DNA from: Dyella sp. S184
Lineage (GTDB): Bacteria > Pseudomonadota > Gammaproteobacteria > Xanthomonadales > Rhodanobacteraceae
Reading direction: 5' to 3'
Length of the DNA: 64,000 bases
Assembly (NCBI RefSeq): GCF_009766065.1
Contig: NZ_LMUE01000009.1
Span: forward strand, 692,058 to 756,057
Positions 8,993 through 16,457 of the stretch are shown here, one piece after another (position 1 is the stretch's first letter; every line of letters begins with the position of its first letter). The translations under genes and the position numbers were made by a program. The notes beneath the pieces are model-generated. The model made no database searches and was not told the origin of the DNA. It worked only from the letters and a program-made list of their open reading frames with translations.

Positions 8993-9684
8993 GCGCGTGT
9001 AGCCTGCTGCTGATACGTCATGGTCAGGCCAGCTTCGGCGAGGACGACTACGATCGACTGTCACCGCTTGGCGAAGAACAATCACGTCGACTGGGTGTCT
9101 GGCTGGGAGCCAGTGGATCGACCCCGGACCTGATCGCGATCGGGCCGCGCGAACGGCATCGACGCACGGCCGAACTCTGTCTCGAAGCCGCTGGCATCGA
9201 TCGTGAGCCACTGACGCTGGATGGCCTGGACGAAGTCGACCATCACGAACTGCTTGCGCGACATCGCCCCGACCTGAGCGGACCCGGTGCACTGCGCGCG
9301 GAGTTGAAGCAGGCGCTCGATCCACACCGCGCATTTCAGCGCCTGTTCGCCGATGCCGTCGCTCGCTGGGTCGACGGCGCGCACGACACCGAGTACCAGC
9401 TCACCTGGCCGAGCTTTCGCAGCAACGTGTTGCAAGCACTACAGACACTGACCGCGCATCCGGCGCGCACGATCTGGGCGTTCACTTCGGGCGGCCCGAT
9501 TGCCGTACTCACCAATACACTGACCGAAGCACCGCTGGCACAGACCTTCAAGCTGAGCTGGCCGCTGGTTAACACCGGCCTCACGCGACTGCGACTCGGC
9601 CAACGTGGCGCGACGCTGATTACCTACAACGCGTGGCCGCATCTGGAACACGCGAACGACCATCACCTCGTCACGCTGCGCTGA
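8989..9684 (+). CDS. Histidine phosphatase (phosphoglycerate mutase-like) family protein
   Basis: 231 residues starting at a GTG that overlaps the previous TGA. The catalytic phospho-histidine motif RHG is at residues 10-12, near the very N-terminus as expected. Other matches are TPDLIAIGPRERHRRTAE for the second substrate arginine and FTSGGPIAVL for the C-terminal catalytic His region; here Ser-Gly-Gly stands where many members have the second His. It could dephosphorylate an intermediate made by the upstream kinase. Substrate unknown. The frame extends upstream through the kinase gene, but those residues are out-of-frame shadow. Confidence 0.85.
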   Translation: MSACSLLLIRHGQASFGEDDYDRLSPLGEEQSRRLGVWLGASGSTPDLIAIGPRERHRRTAELCLEAAGIDREPLTLDGLDEVDHHELLARHRPDLSGPGALRAELKQALDPHRAFQRLFADAVARWVDGAHDTEYQLTWPSFRSNVLQALQTLTAHPARTIWAFTSGGPIAVLTNTLTEAPLAQTFKLSWPLVNTGLTRLRLGQRGATLITYNAWPHLEHANDHHLVTLR

Positions 9685-9715
9685 TTTCCTCCCACTTTCG
9701 CCAAGAGGCCTCGCC

Positions 9716-10486
9716 ATGAGCACCACACCGACCTTCGATCTCAAGGGCAAGATCGCCATCGTCACCGGCGCCAGCCGCGGCATCGGTGCGGAGATCGCCA
9801 AGCTGCTGGCTGCGCACGGCGCACACGCCATCGTCTCCAGCCGGCGCGAGGCCGACTGCCAGCTGGTGGTCGACGAGATCGTGGCGGCCGGCGGCTCGGC
9901 CGAAGCGTTCGCCTGCCATATCGGCGAGCTAGAGCAGATCGAGACGCTGTTCGCGCACGTGACGCAACGCCACGGCCGGCTCGACATCCTGGTCAACAAC
10001 GCGGCCACCAATCCCTACTTCGGCAGCATCCTCGATACCGATCCGGGCATCTTCCAGAAAACCGTCGACGTGAACATCCGTGGCTATTTCTACATGTCCA
10101 CGCATGGCGCGAAGCTGATGGCGGCCAATGACGGTGGCGCGATCGTCAACGTGGCCTCGGTCAACGGCGTGGTGCCGGGCTTCCAGCAGGGCATCTACTC
10201 GATCACCAAGGCGGCGGTGATCTCGATGACCAAGGCATTCGCGGTGGAATGCGCGGCATCTGGCGTGCGCTGCAACGCACTGCTGCCGGGACTCACCGAC
10301 ACCAAGTTCGCCTCGGTGCTGGTGAATACGCCGGCGATCCTCAAGCAGGCGCTGGCGCATGTACCGATGCGTCGTGTGGCACAGCCGTCAGAGATAGCCG
10401 GCGCTGCACTCTATCTAGCCTCCGACGCGTCGTCGTACACCACCGGCGCGGTGCTGAACGTCGATGGCGGCTATCTCTGTGTCTGA
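9716..10486 (+). CDS. Short-chain dehydrogenase/reductase
   Basis: 256 residues. Classical SDR: cofactor motif TGASRGIG (residues 17-24), NNAAT, catalytic Ser148, Tyr161 and Lys165 (YSITK), and the C-terminal SSYTTGAVLNVDGG. An Arg pair after beta-strand 2 (SSRRE) favours NADP(H). It probably oxidises or reduces a hydroxyl/keto group in the pathway of this operon, for example the beta-hydroxyacyl step. Located 31 bp after the phosphatase gene. Confidence 0.9.
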   Translation: MSTTPTFDLKGKIAIVTGASRGIGAEIAKLLAAHGAHAIVSSRREADCQLVVDEIVAAGGSAEAFACHIGELEQIETLFAHVTQRHGRLDILVNNAATNPYFGSILDTDPGIFQKTVDVNIRGYFYMSTHGAKLMAANDGGAIVNVASVNGVVPGFQQGIYSITKAAVISMTKAFAVECAASGVRCNALLPGLTDTKFASVLVNTPAILKQALAHVPMRRVAQPSEIAGAALYLASDASSYTTGAVLNVDGGYLCV

Positions 10487-10513
10487 TCCGATCAACCTCG
10501 CCAGGAACACGCC

Positions 10514-11302
10514 ATGACCGAACCTTCCGCACAGCGCGTCGCCGGCAAGCACGCCTTCGTCACCGGTGCCGGCGGCGGTCTCGGCGCCGCGATCGCGCGC
10601 ATGCTCGCGCGCCACGGCGCGAATGTCTTTCTGACCGATATCGACGAAATCGGCGTACGCGCGGTGGCTGACGAGATCAACCACGAACGCGGCCGGCAAG
10701 TTGCCTGGTCCGCCGCACAGGATGTGCGCGACGAAGAGCGCTGGCATGCGCTGCTGACTGAAGCGAGCGAGGCCATGGGCGGCCTCTCCGTCCTCGTCAA
10801 CAATGCCGGCATCGGTTCACTCGGCACGGTGGAGCAGATCGAGCTGAAGGAGTGGCGCCGCGTGATGAGCGTTAACGTCGAAAGCATCATGCTCGGCTGC
10901 AAGCATGCGCTGCCGCTTTTGCGCGCGCATCAGCCCGCGTCGATCGTCAACATCTCCTCACTGGCTGCGTTCAAGGTCGGTCCCGATTACACCGCGTACA
11001 ACACTTCCAAGGCCGCGGTGGCGATGCTGACCAAATCGGTCGCCATCGACTGCACACGGCAGAAGATCGACGTACGCTGCAACTCGATCCATCCTGCCTT
11101 CATCCGCACCGGTATCGTGGCGCCGTTCTTCGACGCGCTGGGCGAGGAGGAGGCCACCCGCAAGCTCACCCACGGCATTCCCATGCATCGCCTCGGCGAT
11201 CCGGACGATGTCGCCTATGCCGTGTTGTATCTCGCCTCCGACGAAAGCCGCTACGTCACTGCCGCCGAAATGGTGATCGACGGCGGCGCCTGCGCCGTAT
11301 AG
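10514..11302 (+). CDS. Short-chain dehydrogenase/reductase (second)
   Basis: 262 residues. TGAGGGLGAAI (residues 17-27) binds the dinucleotide. Asp in LTDIDEIG after beta-strand 2 suggests NAD(H), unlike the preceding SDR. Catalytic residues are Ser149, Tyr162 and Lys166 (YNTSK). It resembles cyclopentanol/3-alpha-hydroxysteroid dehydrogenase-type SDRs. Operon position directly after the first SDR suggests sequential or alternative oxidation of the same substrate class. Not closely identical to its neighbour, so not a recent tandem copy. Confidence 0.9.
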   Translation: MTEPSAQRVAGKHAFVTGAGGGLGAAIARMLARHGANVFLTDIDEIGVRAVADEINHERGRQVAWSAAQDVRDEERWHALLTEASEAMGGLSVLVNNAGIGSLGTVEQIELKEWRRVMSVNVESIMLGCKHALPLLRAHQPASIVNISSLAAFKVGPDYTAYNTSKAAVAMLTKSVAIDCTRQKIDVRCNSIHPAFIRTGIVAPFFDALGEEEATRKLTHGIPMHRLGDPDDVAYAVLYLASDESRYVTAAEMVIDGGACAV

Positions 11303-11343
11303 TCGAACGCACCCATGCCTCTTTCCACATCACGGTGAACCCC

Positions 11344-12357
11344 ATGCCCTACGTCAATCGTCAGCTACGTCTGAAGACCCGCCCCGAAGGCCTGGTCAAA
11401 CGCGAGAACTTCGACCTGGTCGAGCAAACCGTGCCCGAGTTGAAGGACGGGGAGGTGCTGTTGCGCGTGCTGTACCTGTCGATGGACCCGACCAACCGCG
11501 TGTGGATGCGCGACATCCCGCAATACCTGCCGCCGGTGGCGATCGGCGAAGTGATGCGCGCACTCGGCCTGGGCCGCGTAGTGCAGTCGCGCTCGGCGCA
11601 GTACCAGGTAGGCGATCTGGTGCAAGGCATCACCGGCTGGCAGGACTACCTGGTACTGCACGAGAGCGCCAAGGGCTACGTGCGCCTGCCCGCCGATCCC
11701 GGCATTCCGCTGCCCACCCTGCTCGGCGCCTGCGGCATGAGCGGCGTCACCGCGTACTACGGCCTCACCGACATCGCCCCGGTGCAACCCGGCGAAACCC
11801 TGGTGGTCTCCGCCGCCGCCGGCTCGGTCGGCTCCATCGCCGGCCAGATCGGCAAGATTCACGGCGCACGCGTGGTCGGCATCGCCGGCGGCGCCGACAA
11901 GTGCCGTTACCTTGTCGACGAACTCGGCTTCGACGCCGCCGTCGACTACAAGGCCGAAGACTTCAAGCAACAGCTCAAGGCAGCCACCCCCAACGGCGTG
12001 CACGTCAACTTCGAAAACGTCGGCGGCGAGGTGATGCGTGCGGTGCTCTCACGCATGGTCATCGGCGGCCGCATCGCGATGTGCGGGCTGATCTCCGGCT
12101 ACAACAGCAGCGAACGCCCCAGCGACGACTACGGCGTATTCGTGATGAAGCGCCTCAGCATGCGAGGGTTTCTGATACTCGATTACACGAAGACGCGAGA
12201 GGCAGTGCAGACGTTAGGTGGGTGGATTCGCGAGGGGAAGTTGAAGGCGGAGGAGACGATGGCGGATGGGCTGGAGAATGCTCCCGAGGTACTCAATCGG
12301 TTGTTTGATGGGAGTCATCGGGGGAAGTTGGTGCTGCGGGTGGACCCGCAGGCGTAA
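11344..12357 (+). CDS. NADP-dependent oxidoreductase, MDR family (2-alkenal/prostaglandin reductase-like)
   Basis: 337 residues from ATG 11344; an in-frame GTG at 11335 is possible, but GGTGA then serves as ribosome site for 11344. Zinc-less medium-chain reductase: DPTNRVWM near residue 48, the nucleotide fold VVSAAAGSVGSIAGQIGK, and DAAVDYKAEDF, as in the curcumin/2-alkenal reductase group. It would reduce an enal or enone C=C bond with NADPH. Last gene of the operon. The final 180 bases switch from C-ending to G/T-rich codons (Gly GGG/GGT, Arg CGA/CGG), an abrupt change within one gene. Confidence 0.9.
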   Translation: MPYVNRQLRLKTRPEGLVKRENFDLVEQTVPELKDGEVLLRVLYLSMDPTNRVWMRDIPQYLPPVAIGEVMRALGLGRVVQSRSAQYQVGDLVQGITGWQDYLVLHESAKGYVRLPADPGIPLPTLLGACGMSGVTAYYGLTDIAPVQPGETLVVSAAAGSVGSIAGQIGKIHGARVVGIAGGADKCRYLVDELGFDAAVDYKAEDFKQQLKAATPNGVHVNFENVGGEVMRAVLSRMVIGGRIAMCGLISGYNSSERPSDDYGVFVMKRLSMRGFLILDYTKTREAVQTLGGWIREGKLKAEETMADGLENAPEVLNRLFDGSHRGKLVLRVDPQA

Positions 12358-12433
12358 GGTGCGATTGTTCTGTAATGTCCGCTATCGACGGCGGATATTC
12401 TTGGGTTCAAGACAAAAGGAACTGGGGATAGTC

Positions 12434-13042
12434 ATGGATCGTATAGTGAGGATGTTGCTCATGGCGATGGCGACGTTGTCGATAGCCAATATCGCGCATG
12501 GCAATCAAGCGTCTCCCGATGAGCTCAAAGCGGACAAGGCAGTTCTGACTGCGGTGGTGTCGATTCAGTGTCAAGGAAAGGATCGAGGCAAGGTCCTGCT
12601 TTCTTCTAAGCCTTCAGCACCCGACGATACGAAAAAAGGTTATCCGAGTGGCATCTCCGATGCTCAGATAGCCGACCTTATTAATCGCACCGAAGCCACA
12701 GATGCACTGCCGAAAGGCATAGTGTGTCCGCGCGTACGCGTGGTGCCCTACGCACGACTCAAAGCGGCTTTTGATAGGCCAGCAAAGCAACACATGGAGT
12801 TCCCGGTTCCTCCGGGCGTGTTGATACCCATTGGAGCGAACACAGGCTTCAAGGATACCTTTCCGGACATTGGCATCCTGCTTAGGCTTAGCATGCCGGT
12901 CTACTCCCCGACAAAGGACATGGCGATTGTTTATTTCTCGGAAGACTGCGGAGGACTGTGTGCACACGGGGAGTACGTCCTACTACAGCATGTAAACGGC
13001 ACTTGGCGGGTAATAAAGCGCGAGGAGGCTTGGACTTCGTAG
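12434..13042 (+). CDS. Hypothetical secreted protein
   Basis: 202 residues from ATG 12434 (GGGGATA upstream). Residues 1-23 are a signal peptide ending in AHG, after which the protein is soluble. The second half, from about 115 (PVPPGVLIPIGANTGFKDTF) through SEDCGGLCAHGEYVLLQHVNGTWRVIKR, looks like a small secreted domain with paired Cys (C-GGLC). No family recognised. Codon choice is less G+C-biased than in neighbouring operons. It is followed directly by the multi-hairpin repeat. Confidence 0.65.
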   Translation: MDRIVRMLLMAMATLSIANIAHGNQASPDELKADKAVLTAVVSIQCQGKDRGKVLLSSKPSAPDDTKKGYPSGISDAQIADLINRTEATDALPKGIVCPRVRVVPYARLKAAFDRPAKQHMEFPVPPGVLIPIGANTGFKDTFPDIGILLRLSMPVYSPTKDMAIVYFSEDCGGLCAHGEYVLLQHVNGTWRVIKREEAWTS

Positions 13043-13150
13043 CCAGTCGCCCATGCAATACGAACGTCCGCTTTCAACCCTAGCAGACGTTCCCAGATAT
13101 CGTTCCGACTCATTTGCGGGCGACGTTGAAGCAAGACCTTTCGTGCGCCC

Positions 13151-13640
13151 GAGTTACTTTCTCTTTGCGTGGCCAAAGAGAAAGGCCGCCCCGCTTGGCG
13201 CTTGCCGGGCATCCTTGCCCGGCAAATCCGTGAGCCGGGGCCCCGGGTAGAGAAGCGGGCCATCGTGGCCCGCACTCGGTGAAATGCTAAGAAGTTTAAA
13301 AGCGACAGCAAGAGCAAAGCATCGCTATGCCGTGGCTTCGCTCTTGCTCTGTTTTTGATCTGGCTCTTCTAAAAAGTACGCGCAGGATGCGCGTCGCTCT
13401 ATCCGGGGCCCCTCTGAAGCGGCGGGCGGGTGGAGGAAAAGCCCGCAGGGTGGTTCGCAGGGATGCGAACCAGTTTGGCGTCAGCACAGGAGGTGCTGTC
13501 GACAAACCCCGTAACCCGCACGCGGACCTTGCGGGCAGGGATGCCCGCAAGGCGCGTAAACGGGGTGCCCCTCTCTTTGGTTACTTTCTCTCGGGCAAGC
13601 GAGAGAAAGTGACTCGCCCTCCGCAGGAGGACGAAAGCCT
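13151..13640. repeat. Intergenic multi-hairpin repeat element (Xanthomonadales type)
   Basis: A roughly 490-bp non-coding block built from consecutive hairpins. Stems at 13157-13167/13174-13184 (CTTTCTCTTTG and complement), 13204-13210/13217-13223, 13255-13262/13266-13273, 13307-13315/13340-13348, 13451-13459/13464-13472, 13527-13537/13542-13552 and 13583-13593/13600-13610 are all perfect. Both ends carry the same kind of ACTTTCTCT...AGAGAAAGT hairpin. Similar blocks are common in Rhodanobacteraceae/Xanthomonadaceae genomes and are often mis-annotated as small proteins. The frames over it here (for example 13399-13680 minus) are of that spurious kind. Function unknown. Confidence 0.75.
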
Positions 13641-13680
13641 TTGCTTCAAAAATGGCAGCGGCCGAAACCGCCAAACCCAC

Positions 13681-14661
13681 TCAATCCGAAATCGCCAACA
13701 CACACTCATCCGCACCATAACTACGGCAACAAACCGGAAAGATCGACAAACTACCCGGTGCGATGGCAGGCGAGAGCACCCCCTCCAGGAAACCACTGAA
13801 GAAACTGCACCCGGAATGGCCATCCTCGGCGCAAAGAGCGCTGTCCTGGATGTGCAGCTGGGCGCCCTGCTGATCGACCTCGGCCAGCGCGCGCAACGCC
13901 GGAACCCCGATGCGCTCGATTGCCTCGCGCAAATCGAGCCCGCCATCCAGCGCGTACTCGCGCTCGAAAACCCAGCCCCCCATGCGCCGCCCGGCCAATG
14001 CGAGCGACGACTCGCGCGCCGCTTCGGCGACCGCATGATCCATCGCCAGCAACTGCGGCACGATCTTCGGGTAGTCGTATTCCAGATCGCGCAGCAACTT
14101 GTCGACGGCTGGCTCGTCCGGCCCCTGCGGAACCAGATCGACGAACGGGGTCGCCGCCATGGGTGCGGGTGGCGGAGCCGGTCGCGGCGGATTGGGCAAG
14201 ATGAACTCGAACTCTGGCTCCGGCTCCGGCGGTGCTTGCCGCGTTTCCGGCACGTCCGCGATCGCCGACGCCACGACCGGCTCGGGCCGATCGACCACCT
14301 TCGATGTCACTGGCTCAGCGGCCGGCACTGACGTCATCGCAGGCGCAGCCGCTATTGGTGGCGACGCCAGAGCTGTCTGCGGCGGCAGCTTGTGCGATGC
14401 GGCGAAATGCGGCTTCAGCTCACCTTCGACATACGGCTCGACTTTGACACTGAGAAAGCGCTCATACGCATTCAACGCCGACACGAGCGCCCGCTTCTTG
14501 AGCCAGGGTCCGCGTACGACCATCGTGATCAGAATGCCGTGCGGATCCTGCACCAGACGTTGCCGCTGCAAGGTGAAGCCGTTGGCGATGACGAATCGGC
14601 CAACGTCGATCAGCAGGCCCTCCCGGCTTTCCGAGAGGCCTTGAATTTCCAGCTCGATCAT
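13681..14661 (-). CDS. Uncharacterised protein with N-terminal ACT-like and C-terminal V4R-like regions
   Basis: 326 residues if started at the ATG at 14661, which has GGGGGG about 5 nt upstream; the longer frame to 14766 adds an unconvincing leader. Residues 1-90 alternate strands and helices in an ACT-like way (MIELEIQGLSESREGLLIDV). About 95-190 is a Pro/Ala-rich linker. About 200-326 resembles the V4R (4-vinyl reductase) small-molecule-binding fold, with GCSFFSGFLEGVL and the terminal CRSYGADECVLAI Cys pair. The role is probably sensing or binding a small ligand, but neither partner nor ligand can be seen. It is convergent with nothing and stands alone. Confidence 0.6.
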   Translation of the reverse strand: MIELEIQGLSESREGLLIDVGRFVIANGFTLQRQRLVQDPHGILITMVVRGPWLKKRALVSALNAYERFLSVKVEPYVEGELKPHFAASHKLPPQTALASPPIAAAPAMTSVPAAEPVTSKVVDRPEPVVASAIADVPETRQAPPEPEPEFEFILPNPPRPAPPPAPMAATPFVDLVPQGPDEPAVDKLLRDLEYDYPKIVPQLLAMDHAVAEAARESSLALAGRRMGGWVFEREYALDGGLDLREAIERIGVPALRALAEVDQQGAQLHIQDSALCAEDGHSGCSFFSGFLEGVLSPAIAPGSLSIFPVCCRSYGADECVLAISD

Positions 14662-15067
14662 CAGGCCCCCCTGTATTCGATGCCGGTGAACTAAATTGTG
14701 TGGAATACGGTGTTCGTTCCTGCGTACAAGCCATGTGCTGCAGCTGAAGACTGCGGCGACATGCATAGATTCTATGGGTTATGCGGCAGGATTTGTGCGA
14801 AAAATTTCGCGCGCCGTACCGAACGCCACCTGTAGCTGCCGACGTACCCGAGAAATTCGTCCCCGCAACGTGACCGCGCCAGACCGATGCGTGCGTCCCA
14901 CCCGACGCGTTGGAGCATCCGAGCAAGGTTGGGAGATGAGCAAGGTGCACGATTGCCAGCGTTTGCGACGAAGTCTGCACACGCGGCATCGGTATAATTT
15001 CTGCCTGAGTCGATCTCCGACAACCTCCATTCCCATCTGCACTCCCATCCCGTTGTTAAGGCACTGC
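14662..15067. other. Intergenic region with candidate -10 element
   Basis: 406 bases between divergent genes with no credible frame on either strand. A perfect TATAAT lies at 14993-14998, about 70 bp before the PAS-HTH start, but no good -35 sits 16-18 bp upstream. I see nothing else. Confidence 0.35.
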
Positions 15068-16258
15068 ATGACTGACCCGAATGCCATCGATCCCTTTCCT
15101 TTTCTGGGCGGCGGTTCCAGGACTGGTGCGTTGATTCGGGCCTTCGACTGGCAGAAAACCTCACTGGGAGCGCTAAGCCAGTGGCCTGAATGTCTGCGCA
15201 CGGTTACTGCACTGATCCTGCGCTCCGATGCGCCGATGACCCTCCAATGGGGGGCTGAGGGTTGGTTCCTCTACAACGATGCCTACATCGAACTCGCCGG
15301 TGCTCGTCATCCCGGTTTGCTGGGCCAGACAGTTCGCGATAGCTGGTCGGAGATAGCGGACTTCAGGGCAGATGCAGTGAGTCATGTACTTGAGGGGAAT
15401 ACGCTCAATTACCGTGACGAGCATTTTGTGCTGCTACGCGATGGCGAGCCAGAGGATATTTGGCTCGACATCAACTACAGCCCTGTCGTCGATGGAACCG
15501 GGACCCCTGTCGGCGTAGTGGCGGTTGTCAAAAATACCACCGCGCGAGTTCAAGCCGAACAGCGACTTCGTTTTGCCCAGGAAGCTGGTGGCGTGGGTAC
15601 GTTTGAGTGGTATCCGGACTCCGGTCGCCTCGAGGCTTCCGAGCAATATAAACGCGTGTGGGGACTGGGCGCCGATGCAGTCGTCACCGATAAACTGTTG
15701 CTCAGCCTGGTGCACCCCGATGACCGGCACATGGTGATACCTCAACGCTCCGGCCTGCCCAATCCCATGGCTTATCTGGAGTTCCGGCGCGTCGATCCGG
15801 TAACGGGCGAAATCCGGTGGATCGCTCGGCGCGGCAAAGTGATCTCCCTCAGTGGAGCGGCACGGCGTTACGTCGGCATCGCCATGGACATTACCGACCA
15901 AAAAAGGTCCGCAGAAGCACTGGCTGAAAGCGATGCCCGGTGGCGCCAACTGGTTGAGCAAATGGATATCAAGGAAATTCGGCATCGCAACGTGCGTACG
16001 CTCGTAAGAAAGCTTGAGCGCGATGCAAACCGCGGCGGAAAACAGGCTGGAGGTTTGACCATGCTGGCCGAGATGCTAGGCAAGTCGGTTGCCCAGGTCA
16101 GCCGTTTCGCGGCTGAAAAACCCACCACGCATATCGGCGATCGGATCGCTCGCGAAATCGAAGCGGTCTTCGAGAAGGAGCGCGGCTGGATGGATCATGT
16201 GCAGTGGAGCGCCAACATAGATGACGCCGGGTCCAGCCATACCATCCCATCTGCCTGA
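15068..16258 (+). CDS. Chimeric PAS-PAS sensor fused to phage-repressor-like HTH domain
   Basis: 396 residues from ATG 15068. Residues about 10-160 are the PAS-like input region typical of large sensor kinases (FLGGGSRTGALIRAFDWQKT, WPECLRTV, FYNDAY-like LYNDAYIELAG). About 170-290 is a PAS_3/PAC fold (HPDDRH, GEIRWIARRG, GIAMDITDQK). Where the next PAS or the HisKA domain should begin (after WRQLVEQ) the protein becomes MDIKEIRHRNVRTLVRKLER and ends in GDRIAREIEAVFEKERGWMD. This is the N-terminal DNA-binding style of CI/LexA-like phage repressors, with its own ATG (15962) preserved in frame. No kinase domain remains. Either a functional ligand-responsive repressor or the scar of a recombination. 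Confidence 0.75.
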   Translation: MTDPNAIDPFPFLGGGSRTGALIRAFDWQKTSLGALSQWPECLRTVTALILRSDAPMTLQWGAEGWFLYNDAYIELAGARHPGLLGQTVRDSWSEIADFRADAVSHVLEGNTLNYRDEHFVLLRDGEPEDIWLDINYSPVVDGTGTPVGVVAVVKNTTARVQAEQRLRFAQEAGGVGTFEWYPDSGRLEASEQYKRVWGLGADAVVTDKLLLSLVHPDDRHMVIPQRSGLPNPMAYLEFRRVDPVTGEIRWIARRGKVISLSGAARRYVGIAMDITDQKRSAEALAESDARWRQLVEQMDIKEIRHRNVRTLVRKLERDANRGGKQAGGLTMLAEMLGKSVAQVSRFAAEKPTTHIGDRIAREIEAVFEKERGWMDHVQWSANIDDAGSSHTIPSA

Positions 16259-16407
16259 GTGCCCCGTGTGCATCGATTCATGCTCAGGGTTTTAGACGTC
16301 CATTTACTGACCGCATCGGACCAGACCCGATCCTGGCTCCAGTCGAGCTTGCGACCTGGCCAGCTGCGAAGCAACCTCAAGCAATCTGCTCTTGACCGAG
16401 GCCCGCA

Positions 16408-16450
16408 TGCACCCAGGCACGAGGAACGCCATTCCTCGTGCCTGGGTGCA
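16408..16450. terminator. Perfect 19-bp hairpin between convergent genes
   Basis: TGCACCCAGGCACGAGGAA at 16408-16426 is exactly complementary to 16432-16450 with a 5-nt loop. It lies 150 bp after the PAS-HTH stop and 8 bp after the aminopeptidase stop on the other strand, so a transcription stop for both is likely. There is no long T-run. Confidence 0.6.
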
Positions 16451-16457
16451 GCCATCA

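Noticed and set aside
13399..13680. 93-codon minus-strand frame in the hairpin repeat
   Set aside because: Of the type often annotated as a small protein in this group, but it is read through repeated hairpins and has no ribosome site or conserved fold.
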